Assembly: GCA_052034625.1 (NCBI GenBank)
Contig: JBPOII010000002.1
Location: forward strand, 176,031 to 240,030
Origin: JAVBLP01 sp052034625
GTDB taxonomy: Bacteria; Elusimicrobiota; Endomicrobiia; Endomicrobiales; Endomicrobiaceae
Length of the DNA stretch: 64,000 bases
Reading direction: 5' to 3'
The position numbers were made by a program, and so were the translations under genes. Below the pieces are notes generated by a model, which made no database searches, was not told the DNA's origin, and was given only the letters and a program-made list of their open reading frames with translations. Every line of letters begins with the position of its first letter. The stretch's first letter is position 1. Shown here piece after piece: positions 1 through 9,900 of this stretch.

Positions 1-1236
1 ATGCCTGATATTCATTGGGGATATGGTTTTCCAATTGGCGGCGTTGCGGCTTTTGACTTAAATAAAGGAGTGATATCGCCCGGAGGCATCGGATACGATA
101 TTAATTGCGGCGTCAGACTTTTGTCTATCGGGGAAGATCCTTTAAAATTTGCCGATAAGATATATGAAATTGCTGCAAAGATATTTAATAAAGTGCCATC
201 AGGCATCGGCTCTTCAGGTGCTGTAAAACTTCAAAAACGCGATCTTAAAGAAATAGCACATAAAGGCAGCCGCTGGGCTCTTGAAGCGGGTTTTGCAACG
301 GAAGACGATCTCGATAAAACAGAAGAGAACGGCTGTATTAAAGGTGCTGATATTGAAAATGTCAGCAAGCGTGCTATAGAAAGAGGCGTTCCGCAGCTGG
401 GAACTCTAGGTTCTGGCAATCATTTTATAGAGATACAGAAAGTTACGGACATTTATGATGAAGAGGCTGCTAAAGTTTTCGGTATAGAAAAAAATTCCTT
501 TGTTATAATGCTGCATACCGGTTCAAGAGGTTTTGGTTATCAAATATGTGATGACAGTATTTCCGCTATGCAAAAAGCCGTAAAAAAGTACGGTATAGAA
601 GTTCCGGACAAACAGCTTTGCTGTGCGCCTATAAACTCTGAAGAAGGAAAAGCGTATTTTTCAAGTATGGCATGTGCGGCAAATTTTGCTTGGGCAAACC
701 GACAGATGATAACTCATTTAATAAGAGAGGTTTTCAAAGAAAGCGGTTTTGATGAAAAAGAGATAAAAACTGTTTATGATATTGCACACAATATAGGAAA
801 AATAGAAGAGCATAATGGCAAAAAAGTGCTTGTTCACAGAAAAGGTGCAACAAGAGCTTTTGCGGCAGGAAGTCCTGAACTGCCTCAGGCTTATAAAAAG
901 TACGGACAGCCTGCACTTGTTCCGGGTTCTATGGGAACAGCATCATATGTCTTGCGCGGAACACAAAAAACCATGCAGGAAACTTTCGGTTCATTATGCC
1001 ACGGGGCAGGAAGAGTAAAGAGCAGAACTGCCGCTTTAAAAAGTGTCAATGCGAGAGAGCTTAAAGATTCTCTTGAGCAGCGCGGTATAAAAATATTTAC
1101 TGATTCTTTAAGAACGATTTCAGAAGAAAGCCCGGCTGCTTATAAAGATATTGACGCTGTCGTATCTTCTTGTGAAGGCGCTGGTATTGCGGAAAAAATA
1201 GCTAGAATGAAGCCAGCGGCTGTTGTTAAAGGGTAA
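1..1236 (+). CDS. rtcB: RNA-splicing ligase RtcB, 5'-truncated by window edge
   Basis: RtcB joins RNA 2',3'-cyclic phosphate (or 3'-phosphate) and 5'-OH ends using GTP and Mn2+. Family motifs run through the visible 411 residues: DINCG (metal-binding Cys), GSGNHF, HTGSRG, a His-rich HNIGKIEEH stretch, VPGSMGT, and HGAGR with the His that becomes guanylylated (about residue 334 of the visible part). Family members have roughly 60 more residues before the MPDIHWGYG motif, so the Met at base 1 is probably internal and the true start lies upstream of the window. It ends 39 bp before serS on the same strand and may share its transcript. No RtcA or RtcR is visible. Confidence 0.93.
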   Translation: MPDIHWGYGFPIGGVAAFDLNKGVISPGGIGYDINCGVRLLSIGEDPLKFADKIYEIAAKIFNKVPSGIGSSGAVKLQKRDLKEIAHKGSRWALEAGFATEDDLDKTEENGCIKGADIENVSKRAIERGVPQLGTLGSGNHFIEIQKVTDIYDEEAAKVFGIEKNSFVIMLHTGSRGFGYQICDDSISAMQKAVKKYGIEVPDKQLCCAPINSEEGKAYFSSMACAANFAWANRQMITHLIREVFKESGFDEKEIKTVYDIAHNIGKIEEHNGKKVLVHRKGATRAFAAGSPELPQAYKKYGQPALVPGSMGTASYVLRGTQKTMQETFGSLCHGAGRVKSRTAALKSVNARELKDSLEQRGIKIFTDSLRTISEESPAAYKDIDAVVSSCEGAGIAEKIARMKPAAVVKG

Positions 1237-1275
1237 AAAATACTAAATAAAATGTAAAGGTAATAGGGAGAGAAG

Positions 1276-2553
1276 ATGTTAGACATCAAGATAATCAGAG
1301 AAAACGTAAAAGAAGCAACAAAAGCTATGGAAAACAGAAATCAAAATGTAAATTTTGACCAGCTGCTTGCATGGGACAATGAAAGAAAAAATGTCATAGG
1401 TGAAATTGAGCAGATGAGGCTCAAAAGAAATAAAGAGTCTGAAGAAATTGGAAAACTCAAAAGAGAAGGAAAAGAACCGTCTAAAGAGCTTCTTTCTGAA
1501 ATTAATGATATAAGAGACAGAATTCAAGAAAAAGAAAAACATCTTCTTATGATAGAAAGCCAAATGGAAGATTTTCTATTAATGCTGCCAAATATTCCGG
1601 ATGAAAGTGTTCCTGCAGGAAAAGATGAAAAAGATAATAAGATAGTAAAGTTTTCGGGAGACCCGATAAGGTTTCCGTTTAAAGCAAAACATCATTGGGA
1701 ACTGGGAGAAAGTCTTGGAATACTGGATTTTACAACAGCTTCAAAAATATCAGGGGCACGTTTTTCTGTATTGAGAAATGAAGGATGTGCGCTTGAAAGA
1801 GCGATAATCAGTTTTTTTATTGATACCCACAAAGAAAACGGTTATTCAGAAATAATGACACCGTATCTTGTCAATCAGCTTTCTATGAGAGGAACAGGAC
1901 AGCTTCCTAAATTTGAAGAAGATGCTTTCAAGTGTTCCAATGACGATCTCTATTTAATTCCTACGGCAGAAGTACCTGTAACCAATATTTACAGAGATGA
2001 TGTGCTTGATGAGTCTGAGCTGCCGAAAAAATATGTTTCTTATTCTGCATGTTTTAGAAGAGAAGCGGGCTCTTATGGAAAAGACACTAAAGGTTTGATA
2101 AGGAATCATCAATTCAATAAAGTTGAATTAGTTAAGTTCGTTAAACCTGAATATTCTATGAACGAACTAGAATCTCTTGTTGTTGATGCAGGCAGAGTTC
2201 TCGAAAAATTAGGACTTCCTTATAGAGTTGCTCTTTTATGCAGCGGCGACATGGGTTTCTCTTCAGCAAAAACTTACGATCTTGAAGTTTGGCTTGCTGC
2301 TGACAACGGGTACAGAGAAATTTCTTCATGCTCAAATTTTAAAGATTTTCAGGCAAGAAGAATGAACATAAAGATGAAATATAAAGACGGAAAGAAAAGA
2401 GAATTCCTTCACACGCTGAACGGTTCCGGTGTAGCGGTAGGAAGAACATTTGCGGCTATACTTGAAAATTTCCAGCAGGAAGACGGATCTGTTATAATAC
2501 CGGAAGTTTTAAGAAAGTATACCGGCTTTGACATTATAAAACCTAAAAAATAA
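1276..2553 (+). CDS. serS: Seryl-tRNA synthetase
   Basis: Class II aminoacyl-tRNA synthetase that charges tRNA-Ser in the cytoplasm. Its 425 residues are the normal length. The N-terminal ~110 residues are charged and helical, as expected of the long antiparallel coiled-coil arm that contacts the tRNA variable arm. The catalytic domain follows, with motif 2 (RREAGSYGKDT, then RNHQFNKVE) and motif 3 (SGVAVGRTFAAILEN). The ATG follows a GGGAGAG ribosome-binding site. A strong hairpin with a T run lies just downstream. A tRNA-Ser gene sits about 4.2 kb further right but is transcribed separately. Confidence 0.97.
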   Translation: MLDIKIIRENVKEATKAMENRNQNVNFDQLLAWDNERKNVIGEIEQMRLKRNKESEEIGKLKREGKEPSKELLSEINDIRDRIQEKEKHLLMIESQMEDFLLMLPNIPDESVPAGKDEKDNKIVKFSGDPIRFPFKAKHHWELGESLGILDFTTASKISGARFSVLRNEGCALERAIISFFIDTHKENGYSEIMTPYLVNQLSMRGTGQLPKFEEDAFKCSNDDLYLIPTAEVPVTNIYRDDVLDESELPKKYVSYSACFRREAGSYGKDTKGLIRNHQFNKVELVKFVKPEYSMNELESLVVDAGRVLEKLGLPYRVALLCSGDMGFSSAKTYDLEVWLAADNGYREISSCSNFKDFQARRMNIKMKYKDGKKREFLHTLNGSGVAVGRTFAAILENFQQEDGSVIIPEVLRKYTGFDIIKPKK

Positions 2554-2576
2554 AATTCTAAAATAATTAAAAAATA

Positions 2577-2608
2577 AAAAAACCGCCTTTTGTAAGGGCG
2601 GTTTTTTT
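2577..2608. terminator. Bidirectional intrinsic terminator between serS and the H1-like gene
   Basis: CCGCC at 2583-2587 pairs with GGCGG at 2597-2601, flanked by an A run on the left and a T run on the right, so it can stop transcription from both convergent genes. Confidence 0.85.
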
Positions 2609-2627
2609 ATAGAAATTTTAATGCAGC

Positions 2628-2861
2628 TTATTTCTTTTTCTTAGGAGCTGCTTTCTTTTTTACAACTTTCTTTGCTGCTTTTTTCTTGGGTGCTGCTTTC
2701 TTCGCTGCAACTTTTTTCTTAGGAGCTGCTTTCTTTTTTACAACTTTCTTTGCTGCTTTTTTCTTGGGTGCCGCTTTCTTCGCTACAGCTTTTTTCTTAG
2801 GTGCCGCTTTTTTCGCCGCAACTTTTTTCTTAGGTGCTGCTTTCTTGCTTTTGCAAGCCAT
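2628..2861 (-). CDS. Lys/Ala/Pro-rich histone H1-like protein
   Basis: A 77-residue, extremely basic protein starting MACKSKK and then built almost entirely from repeats of AAPKKK, VAAKK and AAKKVVKKK. This composition matches the bacterial histone-H1-like proteins (chlamydial Hc type and relatives), which bind and compact DNA; that role is inference from composition. The ATG at 2861 is chosen because GGAG sits 7 bases upstream; a longer frame to 2900 lacks such a site. A TTGATT-17-TATAAT promoter lies about 70 bp upstream. The internal repeats are nearly identical at DNA level and could expand or contract. Confidence 0.8.
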   Translation of the reverse strand: MACKSKKAAPKKKVAAKKAAPKKKAVAKKAAPKKKAAKKVVKKKAAPKKKVAAKKAAPKKKAAKKVVKKKAAPKKKK

Positions 2862-2929
2862 TTTTAGGCTCCTTTTGCCTTTCGGCTTTATTCTCCGCAA
2901 GAGCGGGATATAAATTTCTATATAATTGT

Positions 2930-2958
2930 ATTATATAATTGAAGTCGAAAAAAATCAA
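2930..2958 (-). promoter_or_regulatory. Sigma70-type promoter of the H1-like gene
   Basis: On the minus strand TTGATT (2958-2953), a 17-bp spacer and a perfect TATAAT (2935-2930) precede the H1-like gene. Confidence 0.65.
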
Positions 2959-2962
2959 CAAC

Positions 2963-3757
2963 TTATTTTAAATCAGCCGGAATTTCGCGCGGCGGAAGTT
3001 TAATGCTTTTCATTTCAAACACGCCGGAAACTATTGCTCCGATAAAATAAATAGACCATACATAAGTATAATATTTTCCAAACACAACTGCTGCGCCAGC
3101 GACGATAAATGACATTGCAAAAATTATAAGGCTTGCTTCAAGGTATCTCCATTTTGTCGGAATTAAATTGTAAATATGTGCAAGCTGATACGAGTGTCTT
3201 CTGTGTCTTACATAGGCAGCGGCAAGAAGAAGAAAACCGACAGGAGAAACGAATTGGCAGATCAAATGTATCATTACAAGCTGCATAACAGGTTCGCCGG
3301 AAGAAAACCAGACAGCATCATACATGTGTATAAAACCATAAGAATAAATAATTTTTGATTCCGTTACAGCAAGGCTGTTTATCAAAACAAAGATTATTCC
3401 CATAAGAGTTCCCATTGCATAAGCTGCAAATGTCGTCGATTTCGGTGCTCCGCTGGGTGTCGGGACCCAGTGAAATATAGCTGCAAGAATAGACGGTGCG
3501 ATTACTGCCATCAGAAAAAATTGTCTTATAGAATTTATGATAAGCGGCATCGGGTGCGGACCTGCCAAATTTTGTAAAGGGCGGGTAATGAAATAGATAG
3601 CAAACATTATAAAAGCTATCTCTATCTTTTTAAAACCAATTTCGCCGAACATTAAAGATCTCAGTTTGCTTGTTCTGCGCACTTCAAATGCCATTGCAAA
3701 ATACATAAGCCCGGCGATGATGGGCAGAAAAAAAGTTACTATAAAATCCAAATACAT
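2963..3757 (-). CDS. Polytopic membrane protein, unknown function
   Basis: A 264-residue protein with about seven hydrophobic segments separated by short polar loops, so an integral inner-membrane protein. I do not recognise a family motif. A His/Arg-rich loop (VRHRRHSYQ) lies between two membrane segments in the second half, and the C-terminus is a short polar tail. The ATG follows GGAG. It is the last gene of the minus-strand run PHP-PilZ-folD-hypothetical, only 11 bp after the preceding stop, so it is probably cotranscribed. The neighbours do not reveal a role. Confidence 0.75.
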   Translation of the reverse strand: MYLDFIVTFFLPIIAGLMYFAMAFEVRRTSKLRSLMFGEIGFKKIEIAFIMFAIYFITRPLQNLAGPHPMPLIINSIRQFFLMAVIAPSILAAIFHWVPTPSGAPKSTTFAAYAMGTLMGIIFVLINSLAVTESKIIYSYGFIHMYDAVWFSSGEPVMQLVMIHLICQFVSPVGFLLLAAAYVRHRRHSYQLAHIYNLIPTKWRYLEASLIIFAMSFIVAGAAVVFGKYYTYVWSIYFIGAIVSGVFEMKSIKLPPREIPADLK

Positions 3758-3768
3758 AATTATCTCCG

Positions 3769-4308
3769 TTAAAAATGAATATTATAATATTTAGTTGTCA
3801 GTTTGTTGTCTTTTAAATTTGACGGTTCGCTTACGAAAAAAACAGGATGTTGTCCTTTCTCATTATCCGTAACTTCGCAATGCACGGTGTTCTTAAGAAT
3901 TGTGAAAAAGCTTAGTTTAGGATCATTGAATTTCATTTCAACAGCCAGAAGATCTTTTGCACAAAGAGCACCGGCATTAAATTTTTTCAAAAAATCTGTT
4001 TTTTTTAGCAGTGAAATTATCAAATATAAATTTTTGAACTTTAAATTTAAAGGGTTCAATAAAATAATATCTTCATTGTCTTCATGCCAGCTTAACCGTA
4101 TTCCGGTTGTACGTTTCCCGACGCACATAAGTGCATGCGTTCCAAACTTCGGGTTTGAAGTGTAAATTCTGCTGACCGCACCTGTCTTTGTTCTTGTCTC
4201 TATCGCTTTCTTAGTAGGCTTGAGTGTTCTTATCAGCTTTTTCTCTTCAAGAATATCAAAAAGTTTCGTAGAGGCTTTTACCGGTTTTAATATTATCTCT
4301 TTTTTCAT
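3769..4308 (-). CDS. Hypothetical protein, 179 aa
   Basis: A 179-residue, Lys-rich soluble protein with no signal peptide or membrane segment, and no family I recognise. Its ATG overlaps the folD stop in an ATGA arrangement, which points to translational coupling with folD. The middle alternates hydrophobic and charged residues like a mixed alpha/beta fold. Basic residues dominate the first 70 positions, so nucleic-acid binding is conceivable but unsupported. It is kept as real because of the tight coupling and the absence of a competing frame. Confidence 0.7.
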   Translation of the reverse strand: MKKEIILKPVKASTKLFDILEEKKLIRTLKPTKKAIETRTKTGAVSRIYTSNPKFGTHALMCVGKRTTGIRLSWHEDNEDIILLNPLNLKFKNLYLIISLLKKTDFLKKFNAGALCAKDLLAVEMKFNDPKLSFFTILKNTVHCEVTDNEKGQHPVFFVSEPSNLKDNKLTTKYYNIHF

Positions 4309-5171
4309 TTTCTGTTATTAAAAGCTTTAAGAGTATTTTCAAGAAGCATAGTTATAGTCATCGGTCCTACGCCGCCGGGAACAGGTGTTATTGCGATATT
4401 CATATCTTTTACGCTGTCAAAGTCAACATCTCCGCAAAGTCCTTGCTCTGTTCTGTTTATGCCTACATCAATAACTGTTGCACCGTCTTTTATAAAATCT
4501 TTATTAACAAATTTCGGTTTACCGATAGCGGCAACTACTATGTCGGCATTTTTGCATATAGTACTTAGATTTTTTGTTCTCGAATGTGCCATGATAACGG
4601 TAGCATTATTTGCAAGCAAAAGCATTGAAAGAGGTTTTCCGACAAGATTCGATCTTCCTATAACGACTGCTGTTTTCCCTTCCATTTCAATACCTGAAAC
4701 TTTAAGCATGTGTATCACGCCGAGAGGAGTGCATGAAACTAAAATATTCTTTTTAATTATTTCATCCCAATTTTTTGAAAGATTTAAAAGACCGGCATTG
4801 AAAGGATGCAGTCCGTCAACATCTTTCAGCGGACTTATGGCATTGATGCAATCTTGTGCCATGCTATTATCAGGAAGAGGCAGCTGTAAAAGTATTCCGT
4901 CAACTTCCGGATCATCATTGAGCTTTTTTATTAAAGTAATTATATCTTCTTTTGACGAATCAGCCGGCATGCCGTGATGCATGGATTTAATCCCTGCATT
5001 TTCACAAGCTTTGATCTTTGATTTTATATATACCTGGCTTGCGGGATCTTCGCCAACAAGTATTGTAGCAAGTCCCGGGGTTTTTCCGGTCTCTTTTTTT
5101 ATTTTTTCCGTCCTTTCTTTAATTTCCGCTCTTTTTTCATTAGAGATTTTTTTTCCGTCTATCAAGATCAT
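4305..5171 (-). CDS. folD: Methylenetetrahydrofolate dehydrogenase / cyclohydrolase
   Basis: Bifunctional cytoplasmic enzyme of one-carbon metabolism. It oxidises 5,10-methylene-THF with NADP and hydrolyses 5,10-methenyl-THF to 10-formyl-THF. Diagnostic motifs are present: YIKSK with the catalytic Lys, LLQLPLP, DVDGLHPFN, GRSNLVGKP at the nucleotide fold, and PVPGGVGPMT near the C-terminus. The start at 5171 is preferred because GAGGTG lies just upstream; an upstream in-frame TTG (5183) sits inside that site. It begins 8 bases after the PilZ gene stop and overlaps the next gene by 4 bases, so it is mid-operon. Confidence 0.95.
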   Translation of the reverse strand: MILIDGKKISNEKRAEIKERTEKIKKETGKTPGLATILVGEDPASQVYIKSKIKACENAGIKSMHHGMPADSSKEDIITLIKKLNDDPEVDGILLQLPLPDNSMAQDCINAISPLKDVDGLHPFNAGLLNLSKNWDEIIKKNILVSCTPLGVIHMLKVSGIEMEGKTAVVIGRSNLVGKPLSMLLLANNATVIMAHSRTKNLSTICKNADIVVAAIGKPKFVNKDFIKDGATVIDVGINRTEQGLCGDVDFDSVKDMNIAITPVPGGVGPMTITMLLENTLKAFNNRK

Positions 5172-5179
5172 TTTACACC

Positions 5180-5512
5180 TCAATATAAATTAAAATTTTT
5201 TAAAAGATATTTATTAAGATCATCAAATTTTTTTGTATCATTCTCGTTGTATTTTGCACCATAAAGTGTTCCGTACATTCCGGGAGAAGCGTGAACAATG
5301 TCCATATGTATGGGAATTTCTGTGTGATCAGGAGTTATAAAAGAAACAATAATTTGAGACCTTACCTTAAAAACACTTCTGGTTTCAAGTGCGACGCCGC
5401 CTTTGCTGATATTTGCAAGCAAGCATAATACGGGGGAAGATGTCGGATTATCTGTGCGGCAAGTTACATTTATAGCCGAAAATCTTCTTATATGCTTTCT
5501 TTTCTCTATCAT
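5180..5512 (-). CDS. PilZ-domain protein (probable c-di-GMP receptor)
   Basis: A 110-residue single-domain protein. It carries the two halves of the PilZ cyclic-di-GMP signature: RKHIRR near the N-terminus (RxxxR) and NISKGGVALE at about residues 34-43 (the D/NxSxxG element). PilZ proteins bind c-di-GMP and pass the signal to a partner, often for motility, pili or exopolysaccharide; the partner here is unknown. It sits between the PHP-domain gene and folD in a minus-strand operon. Standalone PilZ proteins of this length are common. Confidence 0.85.
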   Translation of the reverse strand: MIEKRKHIRRFSAINVTCRTDNPTSSPVLCLLANISKGGVALETRSVFKVRSQIIVSFITPDHTEIPIHMDIVHASPGMYGTLYGAKYNENDTKKFDDLNKYLLKNFNLY

Positions 5513-5539
5513 TCTGCAATCCTTTAAATACGCGATAGC

Positions 5540-6598
5540 TTATATAACCCTTATATGATTTGAAAAGATCCAGGGTTTAAAAGAAAAAAACTTTATTTGA
5601 AATATTTCAATTCTATAAATGCCGGTTTCTTCTATTTCTTTTTCTATATTGTCAGAAACTCCGGAATGTATTTCTTTTCCGTTTAAAATAATCTTTATTA
5701 AAGCCTTTTCAGGTATTTTAACATGCAAAACAGGGTTTTGGTCTTTTTTAAATGTTTCTCCGCTGTAAGCTGTTCTCAGACTGTCTGAAATATAAAATTC
5801 AAAACCTTTTGCATCATTCCATTTTTCTTGAGCTATATAAATACTTGAGTTTTTTATAGCATCAATTATCTGTCTTTTAGCCGCCTCATAATCTTTACTC
5901 AAATTTTCTTTTAGAAGTATATGAGTAGAGACTGTTCTAAAAGCAAAACTGAAAGGGAAGATCTTAAAAGTTGCACCGAAAACTTTTTTGTCGGTATTAT
6001 GATTGTCTATTTCGCCGTATCCGGCGACAAGTTTCCCTTCTTTATTTTCAATATTGATCTTATCCCATCTTTCCAGAGTTTCTTTTTTCGGGCCTGATAA
6101 AATAAAAGCCGGGAAAAGAATTGCAAGAAAAGCTTTAAAATAAGAAGTAAGTTTTTCCTGCCAGTCTGTCATAAGATCCCAAATGCTCATAGCATCAAAA
6201 CCTGAAACACTCCAATCTTTCCACTCATAAGAGCGTATTCCGAAAAGCTGCGTTCCCGTATGATCGGGATGAGCTATCATGCCGGCTGCATTTTGATTTT
6301 TTACCTCATCAATATAAGTTTGCGGATCTGCATCTTTTTCAGCAAAGATCGCATTATTAATACCGACTGCAAGATAATGATTATAAGCAGGGGAGATCTC
6401 TTCTCCTACAATTACAAGGAGATCGTCATGATATCCTTCATAACCTTCATCTTTAGCTTTTATATTGAAGTGATCGGTAATAATAATAAAATCCGCACCG
6501 GATTTCTGCGCGGACTTTATAATATCTTTTATATCTGTCGTACCGTCATGAGAGAAATCGGAGTGAATATGTAAAAAACCTTTGTAGTCAAAATGCAT
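5540..6598 (-). CDS. PHP-domain metal-dependent phosphoesterase-like protein
   Basis: A 352-residue protein opening with a PHP domain. HIHSDFSHDG gives the first metal-binding His pair and Asp, ITDHFN the next His, and GEEIS a Glu; a later IAHPDH adds further His residues. Such proteins hydrolyse phosphate esters (histidinol phosphatase-like or nucleoside-type substrates), but the substrate cannot be read from the sequence. The C-terminal ~110 residues resemble the beta-rich appendage often found in CehA/McbA-type PHP proteins. It is first in the minus-strand operon and has a TTGCAT-17-TATAAT promoter immediately upstream. Confidence 0.85.
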   Translation of the reverse strand: MHFDYKGFLHIHSDFSHDGTTDIKDIIKSAQKSGADFIIITDHFNIKAKDEGYEGYHDDLLVIVGEEISPAYNHYLAVGINNAIFAEKDADPQTYIDEVKNQNAAGMIAHPDHTGTQLFGIRSYEWKDWSVSGFDAMSIWDLMTDWQEKLTSYFKAFLAILFPAFILSGPKKETLERWDKINIENKEGKLVAGYGEIDNHNTDKKVFGATFKIFPFSFAFRTVSTHILLKENLSKDYEAAKRQIIDAIKNSSIYIAQEKWNDAKGFEFYISDSLRTAYSGETFKKDQNPVLHVKIPEKALIKIILNGKEIHSGVSDNIEKEIEETGIYRIEIFQIKFFSFKPWIFSNHIRVI

Positions 6599-6631
6599 TT
6601 TTCACCCTATTGAAGAAATTTTCTATAAGAA

Positions 6632-6660
6632 ATTATATAAACTCTTGGCATAAAATGCAA
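6632..6660 (-). promoter_or_regulatory. Promoter of the PHP-PilZ-folD operon
   Basis: Minus strand: TTGCAT (6660-6655), a 17-bp spacer and a perfect TATAAT (6637-6632), about 35 bp before the PHP gene start. Confidence 0.7.
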
Positions 6661-6715
6661 TTAAACTTATATATAAAAAGACGCTGTAAAAAGGAAAACC
6701 ATCAATATAATTTGA

Positions 6716-6744
6716 TTGCAAGCCTTAAACTTATTTGTTATAAT
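6716..6744 (+). promoter_or_regulatory. Promoter of tRNA-Ser
   Basis: TTGCAA (6716-6721), a 17-bp spacer and a perfect TATAAT (6739-6744) end 17 bp before the tRNA. Confidence 0.75.
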
Positions 6745-6761
6745 GCCTGCATATTGGCAAT

Positions 6762-6853
6762 GGAAGGGTCGCATAGCTGGTCTAGTGCGGTGGTTTGCTA
6801 AACCGCTGTACGGATGAAAGTCCGTACCGAGGGTTCGAATCCCTCCCCTTCCG
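6762..6853 (+). tRNA. tRNA-Ser (anticodon GCU)
   Basis: A 92-nt cloverleaf. Acceptor GGAAGGG pairs with CCCTTCC (6846-6852), with discriminator G at 6853. The anticodon loop reads TTTGCTAAA (GCU, for AGC/AGU). A long variable arm (TACGGATGAAAGTCCGTA) marks a class II serine tRNA, and the T arm is GAGGG TTCGAAT CCCTC. CCA is not encoded. It has its own promoter and terminator and lies between two minus-strand genes. Confidence 0.97.
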
Positions 6854-6876
6854 TTTGTCAGTTTAAATAAAAATTC

Positions 6877-6912
6877 CAGCCGATGTGTTTAACACATCGG
6901 CTGTTTTGTTTA
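6877..6912. terminator. Terminator shared by tRNA-Ser and the giant GlgX-fusion gene
   Basis: CAGCCGATGTG (6877-6887) pairs with CACATCGGCTG (6893-6903), followed by TTTTGTTT on the plus strand. An A-rich left flank gives a T-rich tail for the convergent minus-strand gene. Confidence 0.85.
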
Positions 6913-6931
6913 TATTGTTAAATACACAGTA

Positions 6932-9900
6932 TTAAGCGGCGGACAGTATTGCTTGTATACTTCTGACTTCAGTGCGGTTTGTAAAGACATCAGTGATCTT
7001 TATTTCATGTGCAGCAAGTGTAAGCAGTTTTAAGAGATCTGCTAAAGCCAAAGCCTTATCTTGAGGATTTGTTTCACTGTCGTTTACAACTCCAAAAAGT
7101 ACATTTATATGTTCTCTCATGGGAAGAGTTCCTTCATTGTTTTTATTGTAGCCGAAGCCTTCTATATTTCTTCCGGCAAGTCTTTCTAAAGCTTTATAGT
7201 AAGGAATACCGTCTGAAGAAGTGTCAGCATCGGTAATTTCAATTCCTGCTTCAAAACATGCAAGTCTTGCTTCAAATAATGCCAATGCATGATTTTCAAA
7301 ATCATCTCTGTTTATATATTCTTTTTTAACATGTATTTTAAATTCGACTGTTTCAAGAATACCTTGTATTATTCCCTCAAACTGTCTTAAAGCTATCTGC
7401 CCGTTATTTTCATTTTTATAATTTACAAGAGTTTTCAGCAATGTGCCGCTTACTATAGGCGAATCGGCAAGTTTTGTATTGATAATTTTACCGGATAATG
7501 ATTGATGATATACCATAGTATTAAGTGCATAATTTAGCACATCTTCAATATTCTCGCCTTTTCTTAAAGATATAAGGATTTTATAGAGAGCATCAACTGA
7601 ATTGTCATCAAAATAATAACCTTTTCCTATTGCATCTATTCTGCCTTTATTCAATGCTTCGCCTATTGTTGAAGCTATATTATTCCTAGCAAGTCTTGTC
7701 CTTAAAAATTCTATCGGATTAAAGCCTGTAGACGAGTTTTTAGAGATATCTATCAGCCAGCCCGGCATTATAACGGTCTCGGCATTTTCAAATCTTTTTA
7801 TGATATTTGCTATATCTGACGGAGCGATACTTTCATGAGATATGGAGTTTTTATCAATATAAAGTAATACGGTAGAATTTTCAGGATGTATTCTTTTATC
7901 ATTAATATTTGAAAGAGTAACATTTGTAATATCAATGCCTTTAAAATCAAAATCCGTTATTTTATTGCTTTCGTGAAGCTGAATGCCGATATAACCGTAA
8001 CGGGTCAATCTGTTCAATGCCGTTTTAATTTCTTTGACAGTTCTTTCTACATTTTGGACGGCGGCGTGATCGATCTTTTCAAATTGGGAAATTATGCCTT
8101 CAATTCCGGCAAAATCATTTTCATTGAACCAAACTCTTGAAGATGAAAGTTTAGATTGAAGAACTGCAAGATCGTTTTCCATATCGGCATTTGTAAATTT
8201 ATGCGTAAGCATAACCCTGATATTCTTATTAAAGCTTTGCCTTATTAATGATTTTAAAATCTCAGTATCTATATCGCTTGAAATTACTATAGTATCAAAA
8301 TTTTTGTCTGCGCTTTCCAAAACTCTGTTCTTTATTGATTCAAGATCTGTAAGTTCTTCGGCAAAAATATAATCTATATTGACCGGTCCTTTTTTTGAAG
8401 CGTTTACCCGGTATTCTGTTTTTGCCGACTGCAGAGCGGATTCAACATTTTCAAATGCCGTTCTTTCCGGATCTGCGGTAATAATGTTGCTGCCATAACG
8501 GACAGCAACGGCACCCGGCTTTTCTTTTTCTATTCTGTCTTCAAATATTACCCGTCTATCGCCGTCATTGCTTAAAGCGTCAAGAATATTTGCGGCATTT
8601 GCATTGCCTACAATGCCGGGGAAATATAAATTAATGCCGGAAGAAAGAGAAGTTTTTGCTATAGGAAATCCGAAAGAATTGTCATTTACAGGTTTTGCAC
8701 TTATAAGTTCCATGTCAGCTGAGTTTGCAATTATCTCAACTTTAATACCTGCATCAGCTAATAAACTTGCTCTATTATGTATCTCTTCATCATAAATATC
8801 GACATTAATTACATACGGAATGTCTTTAAGTTTTTTTGCAAGATTAGCTGCAATTATCGGTTCGATAATACCTTTAACTGCATTTTGTGATTTTTCTGCG
8901 ATCGTTAAAAATGGTTTTACGATCGTCAATGTGGCAATAAATGTAATTGCCGATATCGCATTATGCATCATATGCAGAGTAAAGTTCACAATCTTTCCCG
9001 GCAGAGTTGTACCGCCTACAGCTTTAGTAGCTCCGATGATAATGCCAAGCCCTTTTTCCATTGCCCATTTAGTGAATTTATTACCGTTTACATAAGATTT
9101 ATGCTTTTCAAGAAAATCCTGTTGTGTAATTTTACCGCTTACTATCATCATCATTTCGTTCATTTCAGCTGCGGGTGCACCAAAAATTGAATAGACAGTG
9201 CGTAAAGCTGTTTTTAAAGGAGTAAGTTTAATGTTTTCTATAAAAGCCGGGAATGAAGCTGTCAGTGCCAGCTGAAAAGAGTCATTTTGCACTGCTTGTT
9301 CAAAGTAGACAATACCTTGTTTTATTCTACTTTCAATACTTCTTGGTTTGTACAATATTACCGACTCGCCCGGCATAATAAAATATTTGTTATTGTAAAC
9401 TTCGGCTCCATTATTTGATATTTCAAGGTCGCTTGAGGAGGCATACACATACCATGGACCTTCGCCGGCTGATTCCGGAAGTACCCATTCCACAGGAGAT
9501 TTTGACATATTCATCATAACGAAAGTATCGTCATCATATATACCTTCTTCCGTTAAGCGGTCTCCGGAAATCATAAATCCAAAGAAATTTGAATATTCCC
9601 AGTCATAAGCATTCATTTCTCTTCCGTCAGGTTGAAGCCATTTTATATCCTTATCGCCATTATCGTTTACAATTCTTCCCGAAAACGCTTCGCCCATAGA
9701 AGCATCAAGCGTAAGGTGTTGAGCACGGTATTTTGCCAGAGCATTCATATATTTAGCAAGAGGTGCTTCTTTGTCCCAGCGCATATTAAGATATTCATTA
9801 CTCTGATTATAAGGATTATTGTTCCCGTGTTGTGTTCTTAAAAATTCGTCCCCCATTCCAAACATTATGGGTCCTTGGCAAAATGATAAAAGTGTCATTG

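Noticed and set aside
2686..2913. Phe/Ala-rich plus-strand frame opposite the H1-like gene
   Set aside because: Reverse reading of Lys codons gives Phe/Leu runs; it is a shadow of the repeat protein, not a membrane peptide.
4459..4977. 172-residue plus-strand frame opposite folD
   Set aside because: Mirror of the folD coding sequence; no ribosome-binding site and no recognisable motif.
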